From NCBI RefSeq assembly GCF_001949145.1, contig NW_019091502.1, forward strand, positions 19,419 to 83,418: 64,000 nucleotides of DNA. The letters are read 5' to 3'. The position numbers and the translations under genes were made by a program. Each line of letters starts with the position of its first letter. Positions within the stretch are counted from its first letter, which is position 1. Source of the DNA: Acanthaster planci (taxonomy: Eukaryota; Echinodermata; Asteroidea; Valvatida; Acanthasteridae). Of this stretch, positions 61,301-63,672 are shown in pieces. The notes beneath the pieces are model-generated. The model saw only the letters and a program-made list of their open reading frames with translations. It was not told the origin of the DNA and searched no databases.

Positions 61301-63672
61301 GTCCCCTGGGCGTTCAGAGATTGACGAATACGTCCAACTGCCGTTGGACAGTGTGGATTCATACAGTTCCACGGACTATTACACCTACGGTGGAGTCCGG
61401 ATATTGACAGATGGGGCGCCATATTCATCGCATAGTACATGGTATCACCTCAGTCGAATGTTTTCTGGCACTGGAATGGATGGGAATTACTACTTAACTG
61501 GTAACCGGACCCCGAAGATTACAATCTCATTCTTCAATGAGGTGTATGCATACGCCCTTCGAGTATATCCACAGTGTAACAGGTGGGTACCAGTGGTGCT
61601 TCCCAAACTTTGGTTTCATCCCTGGTTGCACCCCTTGGGTTTTATTTTAGCCCATCGAGTTGTGAACCCTTTGCCTAATGAAAAGGTAAGTGTTGTCGTA
61701 AAGCTTCCAACAGCATACAGTTGAAACTCATTCTAGAGCCTGGAGAAAGCCACAGTCATAGGTAAGGCCAAGATTTGCAAAAATGGCAAACATTAGTTGG
61801 AGTGGTTCTTTCTATCAATAAAAAAAGTGTACATTTTCACAAATTTTCTACTCTGGAAATTGGATTCTCTTATTTTTAGAGCAAGTTTATGTCAGCACAA
61901 AGATCTAACATTGACTCTGTGCATTCACAAAAGAGGGTGCTATTTACCATCTGTATGGTGACTGTGTGGCAGTAAGTATAATAAATATAGTCCTACATGA
62001 AATGAATGAAACCGTCCTTCGATATCACTTCTTTTTTTGTTTTCAAGGAGTAGTTGAAGTAAGGGGTCCTTAGTTTACTTAAGGCTTCGTTTTCTAGGGC
62101 TTATTTTGGCCACTAGGGTAATAAAATGTTCTTTTCTGTTCTGTCATTTTTCCATCAGCCACATATCTGATTACAAAATCTCTAGCCGCATCGGCATCAC
62201 CTTGACTGACCACACGAATGGATTCGTGGATGTGACGGGCTGCAGAACCCAGCAGGAACAGAATCAGTATTCACTGGTTCTCATAGATTCTAATGTAGAC
62301 AAGGTATTAGAGTGTGCGGAATGGATACCAGTCATGCAAATAAAATGTCACCGATGCCATATTAAAATTGATTGGAAGGTGTGTCTGAGAATGTTGAACC
62401 CTCAAGCAGAAGCATCCCCTCATTATTGGTTGAAAAGAGCCATGTTGGCCGGGAGCAGTGCGACTGTCATGCTTACATTTCAAAGTCGTTCCTGAACCAG
62501 AAAGGTTCAGTTTAGACCAAAGGAGCCTCCGTTGCTAAGAAAATTGCACCCTCTCTTGGCCTAGCTCGAAGCTCATAAACTTCAAAATCTATCTGGAGGT
62601 TTTGAAGGGTTTTGCAGGAGTGAGGAAGGTTGAACGGAGCCACTGTTACCGAACACATGGTTTGATGCCCTCTCAAAGTTAAAAACATCTACAGTGCACG
62701 ACTAGTTTCCTGTAAAGTGGAGAATTTTTTGGAGTATTTAGGAATGTTCTTGGCAAAAAATGCCAGTATTGCAAACTCTGTCCCCGTTTCATAATGCTAC
62801 GAGGCTAACTATTTTAGCAAACAGAACAAAACTCCCTTTTTTGAAAACTAGTATCCACATTATTTACAGGTTTTTTTGACAGACCGTTGAAATGGCTGTA
62901 ATATTGTTTACTTTATCGCTCTTGTAGATTTACATAGAACTGAGGGCACACGGCAGCTATGCGGCCATGAACAAGGTGGAAGTGCTAGTGCAACGCAACC
63001 CGACATTCCTGGGAGCCGAAATTCAGCCGCGCTTTGCGGTTGTACCGGGTACGCTCATTGTAGCGGAAGATGAGAGCACCAACACTTTTGAATTTGATGA
63101 GGTGAATCCCCCAGTATTTTTAATACTCTCTTTTGAAGAAGAAGTGTGAAATTCAAGTCAGTGATATGCTTTAGCTAGTCTTGCTTCTGAAGAGCGCAAG
63201 ATCGATTGTATGACCTTTGACTGCATAAAGCCGTAAGAGTAATTTGTGAATGTTTATGAACCACATGCTTGCCCACAGTAATATCTAAATGAGATTTTCT
63301 TCTTTCAACTTCAGTGTTACTTATTTCATCAGTGGCCCACTATCTGAACTTTTTTTCCTACTTTTAAGCCAATGCGCTGTCATTGTGTTGCCCTGTATTG
63401 GTCATTTACAAATGCTTCCTCTTCCAATACACAGATTATCATTAGGGGTCAAGGGGCACTTGCCATGACCAACAAGTATGCGCAGTACTCGAGCCTGGTG
63501 ACGCACGCCGTGAGCGGTGATCGCAGCGGGCTTCTGACACTGTTTTGGGGCCAGGTCCTCGATGCCACTATGCCGAGGGCATTGTTGCCGTTCTCCCTAC
63601 TGGCTCTGGACGGAACCACGGTCACCCTTCCAACCATACTGGACTGCAAAAATGTTGAGATAGCTATCGACG
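7001..63672 (+). CDS. Giant modular Gly-rich secreted (matrix-type) protein, 48 exons, 3' end beyond window
   Basis: This is one gene read through 48 exons. Coding length is 16,609 nt (5,536 residues plus one base). It has a signal peptide and no stop within the window. Exon lengths and phases agree at every junction: 29 introns in phase 1, 14 in phase 0 and 5 in phase 2. Content: about ten ~400-residue modules with Gly-rich linkers and beta-strand-like repeats, a block of ~98-residue repeats (exons 9-10), and three galactose-binding-like domains (exons 4-5, 31-32, 45-47). Many N-x-S/T sites and no transmembrane segment were noticed. Function is not recognised. The architecture suggests an elongated extracellular matrix, egg-coat or adhesion protein. 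The gap at 48,893-49,272 could hide extra coding sequence. Confidence 0.85.
7377..8213 (+). other. Intron 1, first part
   Basis: No coding exon is supported. A poly-T/poly-G tract lies at about 8,080-8,096. Short frames here (7,414-7,913) show no family resemblance. Confidence 0.5.
8214..8425. mobile_element. hAT-type MITE with perfect 8-bp target duplication
   Basis: The element at 8,222-8,417 (196 bp) begins CAGTGGCGCAGCTAGG and its reverse complement begins CAGGGGCGTAGCCGGG. Both sides carry the identical octamer GATCGAAG (8,214-8,221 and 8,418-8,425). Eight-base duplications and CAG-start ends are features of hAT elements. It contains poly-G/poly-C tracts and no transposase. Confidence 0.85.
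8426..12454 (+). other. Intron 1, middle part
   Basis: No coding exon is supported. The frames at 8,501-8,854 and 10,751-11,110 have no recognisable domain. A 20-bp perfect palindrome lies at 9,365-9,384. The part around 9,050-9,600 looks repeat-derived, but I could not define its ends. Confidence 0.45.
9365..9384. repeat. 20-bp perfect palindrome
   Basis: ACTGGAGGAATTCCTCCAGT is its own reverse complement, with no spacer. Its role is unknown. Confidence 0.9.
12455..12885. repeat. Left arm of fold-back element
   Basis: Inverted partner of 14,065-14,485. The ~190-bp unit repeats are seen at 12,481/12,671 (GTGGACAA) and 12,568/12,758 (GCTAGCAGAAATTTGG). Confidence 0.8.
14065..14485. repeat. 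Right arm of fold-back element
   Basis: Reverse complement of the left arm, ending near CTCCATAATTCAAGTGTTC. The corresponding left-arm edge reads CTCCATAACTTGGATTCTGG on its complement, so similarity fades there. Confidence 0.8.
14486..15963 (+). other. Intron 1, last part
   Basis: No exon is supported before the acceptor at 15,962-15,963. One strong hairpin lies at 15,458-15,505. Confidence 0.5.
15458..15505. repeat. Hairpin, 21-bp stem with 6-base loop
   Basis: The arms 15,458-15,478 (GAGTGGAGCGTTAGTATTCCT without its last base within the 20-base limit) and 15,485-15,505 pair at 20 of 21 positions around the loop AAAAAG. It lies about 460 bp upstream of exon 2. It could be a tiny MITE remnant or a small-RNA-type hairpin. 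Nothing shows expression. Confidence 0.85.
15964..16266 (+). CDS. Exon 2: Gly-rich linker and strands of module 1
   Basis: Phase 1-1, 303 nt. It starts GYGGRGGRSASRYL, then a GSGGGGSGGGAGGG run, VSAQLDGVISADGED and GGIIIIDTVLVAGNGRISAVG. This is the same order as the linker-strand part of every later module. The acceptor is TGTAG|GT and the donor GGAG|GTTTGC. Confidence 0.85.
16647..16754 (+). CDS. Exon 3: Gly-rich strand segment of module 1
   Basis: Phase 1-1, 108 nt. RGSGSSGGGGGGGRVVLTYD and GEIFAYGERTG correspond to the GGAGGRxALYF...FxAHGG segment of the other modules. Clean GTACAG| acceptor and ACAG|GTAGAA donor. Confidence 0.85.
17235..17521 (+). CDS. Exon 4: F5/8 type C (discoidin-like) domain, first half
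   Basis: Phase 1-0, 287 nt. It encodes the N-terminal two thirds of a discoidin-type fold: SGFWKASSNNGQQYLEVSF, ISGVATRGCNSGC and FVRRYKLQISEDGSSNFYYY. The FVRRYKLxxSxDG stretch is a hallmark of F5/8 C domains, which bind cell-surface glycans or lipids. It continues in exon 5. Confidence 0.85.
18050..18215 (+). CDS. Exon 5: F5/8 type C domain, second half
   Basis: Phase 0-1, 166 nt. VFDGNTDGNGIVRNNFDVPI, VRKVRFYPTDYNRGIALAVE and LYG match the canonical end of the fold (F.GN.D....v.n.f..PI..R.vR..P.......alR.ElyG). The acceptor GCGAAAG|AAC is weak in pyrimidines close to the AG but has TTTAATTTC upstream. Confidence 0.8.
18928..18966 (+). CDS. Exon 6: 39-nt linker exon
   Basis: Phase 1-1, only 13 codons (ASDLCSGSGGN). 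The acceptor TTTGTTTGCAG and donor AATG|GTGAGT are strong. Being symmetric, it could be skipped without shifting the frame. Confidence 0.75.
18967..19766 (+). other. Intron 6, with a hairpin MITE
   Basis: No coding sequence is supported. The palindromic element at 19,433-19,650 is listed separately. Confidence 0.5.
19433..19650. mobile_element. Hairpin-forming MITE-like element, ~60-bp inverted arms
   Basis: The left arm 19,433-19,494 (contains CACTGTTGCTATACCTCTCG and GAGGAAGCTTTTGC) is the near reverse complement of the right arm 19,591-19,650. Both ends carry TTGAATTC. The inner 43 bases match at about 40 positions. The spacer is about 96 bp. No target duplication was resolved. Confidence 0.75.
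19767..19867 (+). CDS. Exon 7: GGPGT segment of module 1
   Basis: Phase 1-0, 101 nt. AEAGGPGTIYIQQ and LQVNNLGKIPN equal the GGPGTxFxYH...LxVxNxG segment of later modules. The galactose-binding domain of exons 4-5 is therefore inserted just before this segment. A second AG six bases downstream (TTGCAG|) would break the phase and was rejected. Confidence 0.8.
20155..20200 (+). CDS. Exon 8: 46-nt exon
   Basis: Phase 0-1. Encodes AKTNSDCSQFFFEDSG. Strong acceptor TTTTGCAG| and donor TCTG|GTAAGT. It precedes the AWIS segment in exon 9. Confidence 0.75.
20438..21982 (+). CDS. Exon 9: AWIS segment and first ~98-residue repeats
   Basis: Phase 1-1, 1,545 nt. It starts AAWISSGGTSHALNSITLG (the module 1 version of the W-I-L-P segment). 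Then come beta-rich stretches of alternating hydrophobic residues (LTVSQGGSFTWPGS, VTVQGTLNTDPN), and from about 21,310 the repeats with V-T-I-x-G-x-x-x-A-G and G-W-x-x-L-x-V-G signatures. Strand-turn periodicity like right-handed beta-helix proteins is inference. Confidence 0.9.
21310..23830 (+). repeat. About eight ~98-residue protein repeats
   Basis: Coding repeats start near 21,310, 21,589, 21,880, 22,525, 22,837, 23,140, 23,431 and 23,722. Within exons the spacing is 279-312 nt. Signature: V-x-[IV]-x-G-x-[FL]-x-[AG]-[GN] followed by G-[WN]-x-x-L-x-[VI]-G-x-x-G and a Pro-Val/Ile G-R turn. The third repeat is shared between exons 9 and 10. Confidence 0.8.
22337..23845 (+). CDS. Exon 10: remaining ~98-residue repeats
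   Basis: Phase 1-1, 1,509 nt. Repeats start near 22,525 (VTIAGRFYAG), 22,837 (VTVDGTFHAG), 23,140 (VTIGGNFLAN), 23,431 (LNVSGTLEGG) and 23,722 (IHITDGTLQAG). Several N-glycosylation motifs are present (NVS, NNS, NRT, NQS). It ends GGGHLSDQGP before the next Gly-rich linker. Acceptor TTTGCCAG| and donor CCCAG|GTAATG. Confidence 0.9.
23846..25055 (+). other. Intron 10
   Basis: 1.2 kb, AT-rich. It contains short ACATGTACATGTA runs (about 24,777-24,790 and 24,945-24,956). No gene is seen. Confidence 0.6.
25056..25309 (+). CDS. Exon 11: Gly-rich linker and strands of module 2
   Basis: Phase 1-0, 254 nt. GASHGGRGGRGGY, then LPYGNIYEMGSWGSGGGSGS (equivalent of the YGxLYEP...GSxGG box), GGRGGGRIVALVSGTVVVDG and TIRLDADDAA. 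The intron sits where exon 19 and exon 24 also end in phase 0. Confidence 0.85.
25310..25940 (+). other. Intron 11
   Basis: 631 bases, with an (AT)n tract at about 25,780-25,795. No feature is supported. Confidence 0.5.
25941..26124 (+). CDS. Exon 12: strand segment of module 2, GC donor
   Basis: Phase 0-1, 184 nt. GSHASGGSGGALWVECNEFR, GTGNIYDNGGAGKGYGGGGA, LVSISYHHGNFKSGHIFAKG. The donor reads AAAG|GCAAGT, a non-canonical GC donor with otherwise perfect consensus. No GT nearby keeps the frame into exon 13. Confidence 0.8.
26410..26586 (+). CDS. Exon 13: GGPGV segment of module 2
   Basis: Phase 1-1, 177 nt. NSNAEPGGPGVAYMEGQEPV and KNLRIDNRC correspond to GGPGTxFxYH...RTLxxxN. Acceptor TTTTTACAG|, donor ACAG|GTAAAC. 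Confidence 0.8.
26587..28031 (+). other. Intron 13
   Basis: 1.45 kb without a supported feature. The frames in it (26,896-27,177; minus 27,647-27,871) look like chance. Confidence 0.5.
28032..28216 (+). CDS. Exon 14: W-L-P/IYG and GDDTG segments of module 2
   Basis: Phase 1-0, 185 nt. GAVAYLLPLTDDFVYEFTLI, ELYGGAELTFD and GDDTGYLHVAPFHTLDINK correspond to AWILP..FEELxIYGxAHLAI and MIGDRTGxxHIG. Module 2 is a divergent copy. Confidence 0.8.
28395..28625. repeat. Degenerate minisatellite (GAGGACA...CATATGAG)
   Basis: In intron 14, words such as CATATGAGGACA, TGTCCTCAT and ATGTCTCCAT alternate on both strands roughly every 25-40 bases. It is partly self-complementary. Confidence 0.6.
28802..28880 (+). 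repeat. Two-copy tandem duplication, ~47 bp
   Basis: TTGTCATGCCTTGTGGTAAG at 28,802 recurs as TTGTCATGCCATGTGGTAAG near 28,848. Both continue with TCCCTGCC. Confidence 0.75.
29061..29277 (+). CDS. Exon 15: LPFxVxVY / LAP segment of module 2
   Basis: Phase 0-1, 217 nt. LSPYKRLNVTWAPYVYENAT and LVLPPATIEF correspond to IDLPFSVHVY..GHLGLAP. It contains an NVT glycosylation motif. Strong acceptor TTCAATACAG| and donor TCTG|GTAAGT. Confidence 0.8.
29285..29425. repeat. Degenerate GAGACTTGACC repeat
   Basis: The words GAGATTTGACC, GAGACTTGACC, GAGACTTGACTT, GAGATGTGACC recur across intron 15 with interleaved AGTNACTT words. This is a decayed simple-type repeat. Confidence 0.5.
29530..29657 (+). 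CDS. Exon 16: strand segment of module 2
   Basis: Phase 1-0, 128 nt. GTLRMELPSPRRLQFVGVTI, QDGGLLELKSHDGQDDDHW, IIE. It corresponds to the LTLHHGGxxWL segment of later modules. Confidence 0.75.
30040..30268 (+). CDS. Exon 17: VEGGG tail of module 2 and linker
   Basis: Phase 0-1, 229 nt. VTVEGGGTIKSSVLDLQAHS, VVDSGGVITADSLGLMEGAG, then GAGHGGIGGKGQST. The tail matches VEGGGLxxGTxLxLxxxNxTxDxGGxLxxDGxGY of other modules. Confidence 0.85.
30612..30689 (+). CDS. Exon 18: YGSL box of module 3
   Basis: Phase 1-1, 78 nt. DSVGIVYGSLHRPTAFGSGG, GTGGTRG. Same as the YGSLYEPFEFGSxGG box. The next intron is only 93 bases. Confidence 0.8.
30783..30937 (+). CDS. Exon 19: GGSIWI strand segment of module 3
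   Basis: Phase 1-0, 155 nt. GGILQLTIDDTLQVEGTIRA, NGASGATNRGGASGGSIWIT, ALEGAGTLQ. This is a textbook copy of the VDGxLSANG...GGSIWI segment. Confidence 0.85.
31261..31416 (+). CDS. Exon 20: Gly-rich strand and GGAGT segment of module 3
   Basis: Phase 0-0, 156 nt. VRGGSGGTNGGGGGGGRLAV, YYRSVEWWFGQLQAYGG, GAGTVYLE. It combines the GGRxALYY and GGPGTxYxx segments. Confidence 0.8.
31480..31970. repeat. AT-rich self-similar block (ATTCAAATATT words)
   Basis: In intron 20. TTTGAATATTCAA, ATTGAATATCCAAATATTTG and ATTCGAATATTCAAATTTG words recur in both orientations, ending TGATATTCGGCACAGCCCT. It resembles the AT-rich ends of old DNA-transposon-derived repeats. The family is not assigned. Confidence 0.45.
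31965..32330 (+). mobile_element. tRNA-derived SINE
   Basis: A box B-like GGGGGTTCGAATCCAGCT lies at about 32,027-32,045 behind a degraded box A region. It is followed by a body with CTTGGGCATGTCACTTTATT, TCTCTCCACCC, CCCCAGGGAGCTGGGATTG and a short AT-rich tail (TTATAAATCAATATCATT). The same head motif, more decayed, occurs at about 55,140. Confidence 0.7.
32663..32877 (+). CDS. Exon 21: WLL and QIL segments of module 3
   Basis: Phase 0-2, 215 nt. NLPPAILNRTLIIDSNNQPP (equals HRTLxxxN), then SRSWLLDDDEDEVLEFEHVQ, ILRQAHLATET. The donor ACA|GTTAGT gives the phase 2 end that exon 22 needs; reading on would hit TGA after PVVNN. Confidence 0.75.
33371..33493. mobile_element. Short hairpin MITE, deleted copy
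   Basis: In intron 21. The left arm GGGGTCCAAAAGTGTGACAT...GTGTCCCTGTTACATCTGA pairs with the right arm TCAGATTTGACAGGGACAC...GGACCCCTAATTACC. The ends are TTCCAGAAAT-like. It shares arms with the longer copy at 33,880-34,118. Confidence 0.75.
33611..33790 (+). CDS. Exon 22: GDDSS/HIG and LPP segments of module 3
   Basis: Phase 2-2, 180 nt. VDTFIGDDSSFMHIGNGQVF, FSVNVHVYEGGLLILPPKFT. Equals MIGDRTGxxHIG...FSVHVYxxGxLGLAPxT. The donor is CAG|GTAAGG. Confidence 0.85.
33880..34118. mobile_element. Hairpin MITE, fuller copy
   Basis: In intron 22. The left arm 33,880-33,935 (TTCCAGAAATTAGGGGTCCA, then CCTGTCACATCTGAC) is inverted at 34,057-34,118 (GGTCAGATGTAACAGGG...TTGGACCCCTAATTTCTGG). The spacer is about 120 bp. 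It is the same family as 33,371-33,493. Confidence 0.8.
34119..34705 (+). other. Intron 22, remainder
   Basis: No coding sequence or repeat is supported between the MITE and exon 23. Confidence 0.5.
34706..35106 (+). CDS. Exon 23: tail of module 3 and linker
   Basis: Phase 2-1, 401 nt. GTISVHDLTVGNGCRLLLSP, RFDSLTVAANGEVTSVDDGD, LTVEGGGHLHTKRIEINADV, then GKSGSGSYGGSG. This is the VEGGG/LDD-G tail fused to the Gly linker without an intron, unlike module 2. Confidence 0.85.
35340..35602 (+). CDS. Exon 24: linker and GGSIWI segment of module 4
   Basis: Phase 1-0, 263 nt. GAGHGGRGGRSSHQRKTGAA, YGHVFEPFHLGCKGGGPKGG, LNVADTLKVDGEVSANGDSA, GGGSGGSIWINTNLMQ. Confidence 0.9.
36097..36298 (+). CDS. 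Exon 25: Gly-rich strand and GGPGT segment of module 4
   Basis: Phase 0-1, 202 nt. GYGRVTVNGGAGHVHGGYQG, GGGSAGRIATYFALN, FEAHGGLAGGQ, GGPGTMFFYHT. Confidence 0.9.
36669..36812 (+). CDS. Exon 26: HRTL and WLLPSSG segments of module 4
   Basis: Phase 1-1, 144 nt. YKHRTLVINNLGKGPKEDEN, DLSEDESRAWLLPSSGEHEF. In module 5 onward this stretch is joined to the next segment without an intron. Confidence 0.9.
37056..37763 (+). CDS. Exon 27: rest of module 4 and linker to module 5
   Basis: Phase 1-1, 708 nt. YYFEEFQLYGRAHLAILTDP, ENMIGDRTGTLHVGYNQSVD, IDLPFNVHVYVGGHLGLAPE, LTLHHQGRFWLN, VDGGGLVEGTHLYVHAENIT, then a GSSGSTGAGHGGSGGHGKG linker. It contains N-linked motifs NIT and NAS. Confidence 0.95.
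37881..41639 (+). CDS. Exon 28: 3.76-kb exon with modules 5, 6 and 7
   Basis: Phase 1-1, 1,253 codons. It holds three modules in line, marked by AWILPFSG (38,405), TWILPQSG (39,767) and AWLLPQSG (41,005), so the period is about 1.24-1.36 kb. Each has the YGDLYEP/YGSLYEP box, a GGSIW or GGSILI segment, GGPGT or GGSGT...YH...HRTL, FEELQIYG, MIGDR[ST]G, LGLAP and the VEGGG tail. Module 5 carries an extra insert after HMAV (about 38,515-38,600). Acceptor TTTTTAAG|; donor CAAG|GTTAGG. Confidence 0.95.
41982..42155 (+). CDS. Exon 29: linker and YGDL box of module 8
   Basis: Phase 1-1, 174 nt. NSGASHGGIGGRGACDGFAS, LPYGDLLYPASFGSGGAGSR. The acceptor AATAAAAACAG has a poor pyrimidine tract, but the frame and module order support it. 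Two Cys (ACDGFASC). Confidence 0.8.
42597..42749 (+). CDS. Exon 30: GGSGGSILI segment of module 8
   Basis: Phase 1-1, 153 nt. GGILDIAVDDILRVDGYIKA, GASGGSGGSILIYAGALTG. The donor is ACTG|GTCAGT. Confidence 0.8.
42750..43497 (+). other. Intron 30
   Basis: 748 bases, nothing recognised. Confidence 0.5.
43498..44078 (+). CDS. Exon 31: strands of module 8 and start of second galactose-binding-like domain
   Basis: Phase 1-0, 581 nt. IQAMGGSGDSIGGSGSGGRV, QAEAGASGTFYLKNLHTELS, LRVDNAGWHPI, then an inserted domain with FDQTLNNDIHQYF, ATLTINLQGQYFLNTIRVYP, CQ. The inserted part resembles jelly-roll galactose-binding domains; the family call is inference. Confidence 0.85.
44482..44696 (+). CDS. Exon 32: end of second galactose-binding-like domain
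   Basis: Phase 0-2, 215 nt. SYFGSF-like core (SSSCYFGSFANLPVRWNANQ), then NNYAAMSEIEIYVGG. The closing AAM[SN][EK][IV]E[IV] motif recurs in exon 47. Confidence 0.85.
44697..45788 (+). other. Intron 32
   Basis: 1.1 kb. The frames at 45,313-45,558 and upstream of exon 33 are not supported as exons. Confidence 0.5.
45789..45967 (+). CDS. Exon 33: WIEP and FDELYL segments of module 8
   Basis: Phase 2-1, 179 nt. YQHRELDSARTWIEPETGTN, YEFDELYLTGGAQLAMMPLG, IGELFGDTS. Equals AWILPxSG...FEELxIYGxAHLAI and MIGDRxG. Confidence 0.85.
46618..46766 (+). CDS. Exon 34: HIG and VY segments of module 8
   Basis: Phase 1-0, 149 nt. GFLHIGYSQEVTVNVTHPDI, PVNSHIYETGQINMPSRAFF. An NVT glycosylation motif is present. 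Confidence 0.85.
46985..47090 (+). repeat. Dispersed repeat, copy A
   Basis: In intron 34. The stretch CATTTGCAGTGAAATTTGTT...CGAAATGTGTTTTGAACTTTTGC matches about 52,300-52,400 in intron 37. The limits are approximate. Confidence 0.5.
47174..47365 (+). CDS. Exon 35: strand segment of module 8
   Basis: Phase 0-0, 192 nt. VTGIDDLFVFDGGYVSVDTN, IQLSSIHVQDRGRFELFSYD, MDINVTNMT. It parallels the YEFxxVRIQDDA...ITF segment of exon 28. Confidence 0.85.
47366..48086 (+). other. Intron 35
   Basis: 721 bases, no supported feature. Confidence 0.5.
48087..48255 (+). CDS. Exon 36: tail of module 8
   Basis: Phase 0-1, 169 nt. VYGGGLFKSNDRFNVTAAHL, GGEINLDHGGYVTKEVRGPG, EGPGQGYG. This is the VEGGG tail followed by the start of a Gly-rich linker. 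Confidence 0.85.
48785..48892 (+). repeat. 51-bp minisatellite carrying splice acceptors, running into the gap
   Basis: Two complete 51-bp units (48,785-48,835 and 48,836-48,886) and the start of a third, differing at about five positions. Each unit ends TTTACA(T/G)TATTTGCAG|GGAGTGG, a polypyrimidine tract plus AG. Unit 1 also carries GATG|GTAAGT, a strong donor, and TTAATGAC, a branch-point-like word. The array abuts the N run. Exon 37 resumes with the same GGGAGTGG word. Confidence 0.85.
48893..49272. other. Assembly gap (380 N)
   Basis: The flanks show the 51-bp array on the left and its GGGAGTGG word on the right, so the missing sequence is probably more units. The true size is unknown. 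Confidence 0.95.
49274..49408 (+). CDS. Exon 37: linker and YGSI box of module 9
   Basis: Phase 1-1, 135 nt, if it starts at the AG implied by the 51-bp units. GSGSSGGGHGGSGGRGGG, then LAYGSIYYPVDYGSTGGYGH. The 5' limit lies at the gap edge and is inferred. Confidence 0.75.
49409..52516 (+). other. Intron 37, left part
   Basis: 3.1 kb of AT-rich DNA. GAGACAAATT(T/G)GTC words at about 51,380, 51,570 and 51,955 hint at an old repeat. A dispersed repeat copy lies at about 52,300-52,400. No gene is seen. Confidence 0.5.
52300..52400 (+). repeat. Dispersed repeat, copy B
   Basis: AAATTTGCAGCGAAATTTCA...TTGAAATGTGTGCAACTTTT matches copy A at about 46,985-47,090 in the same orientation with many differences. 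Confidence 0.5.
52517..53017 (-). CDS. C-type lectin-like secreted protein, single exon, nested in intron 37
   Basis: 166 residues. The start ATG has A at -3 and an in-frame TGA directly upstream, and the frame ends in TAG. Residues 1-22 (MLASAIVILGLTGQTFMTAA) form a signal peptide. Residues 32-158 are a C-type lectin domain: CPLAW...SCYLI, AKRQCLQHGGQLAVP, W at the WIGL position (VWINC), WxCDGQPS, ENCMLI, LHDAVC and VCEK. It has eleven Cys. The calcium/sugar site is altered: QPS instead of QPD/EPN, and HDAVC instead of WNDxxC. It may therefore not bind sugar in the classical way. It is intronless and antisense to its host gene, and could be a retrocopy or a compact paralogue. Confidence 0.85.
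   Translation of the reverse strand: MLASAIVILGLTGQTFMTAATSVCPSTVQSGCPLAWKQANDSCYLITSEKFLGSENAKRQCLQHGGQLAVPLSWGEIDLMYKLMPEGVDEVWINCRYETSAWKCQGEREIDESKINTLWCDGQPSRYTHENCMLISKRFGRGLHDAVCSKYNCSAVCEKQRALLQI
53018..54921 (+). other. Intron 37, right part
   Basis: 1.9 kb. It would hold the promoter of the nested minus-strand lectin gene just right of 53,017, but no TATA box is evident. The frame at 53,414-53,602 and others are not supported. Confidence 0.5.
54922..55086 (+). CDS. Exon 38: GGG strand segment of module 9
   Basis: Phase 1-1, 165 nt. GELYFGDERLKNVVIRRGIG, GRGGGALKIMTRHMIVDGII, SANGETPDS. The donor is GCAG|GTGAGT. Confidence 0.8.
55140..55235 (+). mobile_element. tRNA-derived SINE head, truncated
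   Basis: GTGGCCTAGTGGTAATAGGG (box A-like) and GGGTCGGGGGTTTGAATCCA (box B-like) lie in intron 38, then CAGCTGATGGTTGCATGTTG. Same family as the SINE at 31,965-32,330. Confidence 0.65.
55319..55492 (+). CDS. Exon 39: GGSIWI and GGAGGR segments of module 9
   Basis: Phase 1-1, 174 nt. GGSGGSIWIDCEELDGYGHL, STDGGNGRNSGGGGAGGRVA, VYHQTIRNFNGTISAGGG. The acceptor TTTCCTGAG| is acceptable. Confidence 0.85.
55493..56087 (+). other. Intron 39
   Basis: 595 bases, nothing recognised. Confidence 0.5.
56088..56362 (+). CDS. Exon 40: GGAGT and WLW segments of module 9
   Basis: Phase 1-0, 275 nt. YEVGGAGTVYIEQYIDNVTY, KTLKINNNGRPYPHAATYSH, GDLRNLLDGNYEDITRSGGI, TWLWHSSNSYNLDE. Its WLW-S-S replaces WILPxSG. 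N-linked motifs NVT and NIT. Confidence 0.85.
56628..56715 (+). mobile_element. tRNA-like SINE fragment
   Basis: In intron 40. TTGCGGTAGTCAAGTGGTTA (box A-like) and GTGGGTTTGAATCCTGGGTC (box B-like), spaced about 50 bases, followed by GGGCAGGGAGGTTTTTC. Decayed. Confidence 0.55.
57262..57440 (+). CDS. Exon 41: HGNAHVAIL and GDRS segments of module 9
   Basis: Phase 0-2, 179 nt. VHVHGNAHVAILSDTSVEQV, LLGDRSAVLHIGRNQTFGFD, WVDIYFAANAMLYR. The donor is ACAG|GTCAGC. Confidence 0.85.
57441..58344 (+). other. Intron 41
   Basis: 904 bases without a supported feature. Confidence 0.5.
58345..58673 (+). CDS. Exon 42: LPPR and tail segments of module 9
   Basis: Phase 2-1, 329 nt. YGQLELPPRLSMRDVWMEIN, GDFTVDSGGILHMWSYGNSR, PPGRYECVNMTVRSDGELQM, FVVNAGGYVRTNQLHVITED, LTIDVAG. 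It parallels exon 23 in layout. Confidence 0.85.
58674..59173 (+). other. Intron 42
   Basis: 500 bases, no supported feature. Confidence 0.5.
59174..59401 (+). CDS. Exon 43: linker and YGSI box of module 10
   Basis: Phase 1-1, 228 nt. GHALGQGRGAGQSTSRGQRG, GSGGGHGGRGGRSSRGIYSS, NAYGSIYLPRELGSGGGVGN. Rich in Gly, Arg and Ser. Confidence 0.85.
59402..60146 (+). other. Intron 43
   Basis: 745 bases, nothing recognised. Confidence 0.5.
60147..60311 (+). CDS. Exon 44: strand segment of module 10
   Basis: Phase 1-1, 165 nt. LLLEVSDDLRVEGRLHANGE, GNSGAGAGGSILARVNHLDG, AGTIEVRGGQ. It corresponds to VDGxLSANG...GGSIWI. The donor CAAG|GTCTGA is weak. Confidence 0.8.
60312..61107 (+). other. Intron 44
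   Basis: 796 bases, no supported feature. Confidence 0.5.
61108..61582 (+). CDS. Exon 45: strands of module 10 and start of third galactose-binding-like domain
   Basis: Phase 1-2, 475 nt. SAYGGGGSGGRMAIYYTHYN, ASGTVYLEGGLDSD, LRRLIVDNKRASPG, then HLSRMFSGTGMDGNYYLTGN, ITISFFNEVYAYALRVYPQC. The FxxxVYAYALRVYPxC end parallels FLNTIRVYPVC in exon 31. Confidence 0.85.
62159..62303 (+). CDS. Exon 46: middle of third galactose-binding-like domain
   Basis: Phase 2-0, 145 nt. SHISDYKISSRIGITLTDHT, VDVTGCRTQQEQNQYSLVLI, DSNVDK. It joins exon 45 by a split Ser codon. Confidence 0.8.
62304..62927 (+). other. Intron 46
   Basis: 624 bases, nothing recognised. Confidence 0.5.
62928..63101 (+). CDS. Exon 47: end of third galactose-binding-like domain and EDE segment
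   Basis: Phase 0-0, 174 nt. IYIELRAHGSYAAMNKVEVL, FLGAEIQPRFAVVPGTLIVA, EDESTNTFEFDE. AAMNKVEV matches AAMSEIEI in exon 32; FEFDE starts the FEELxIYG segment. Confidence 0.85.
63435..63672 (+). CDS. Exon 48: GDRSG segment of module 10, last exon in the window
   Basis: Phase 0-1, 238 nt. IIIRGQGALAMTNKYAQYSS, VSGDRSGLLTLFWGQVLDAT, LPFSLLALDGTTVTLPTILD. The donor GACG|GTAAGA leads to an exon beyond position 64,000, so the protein continues. Confidence 0.85.
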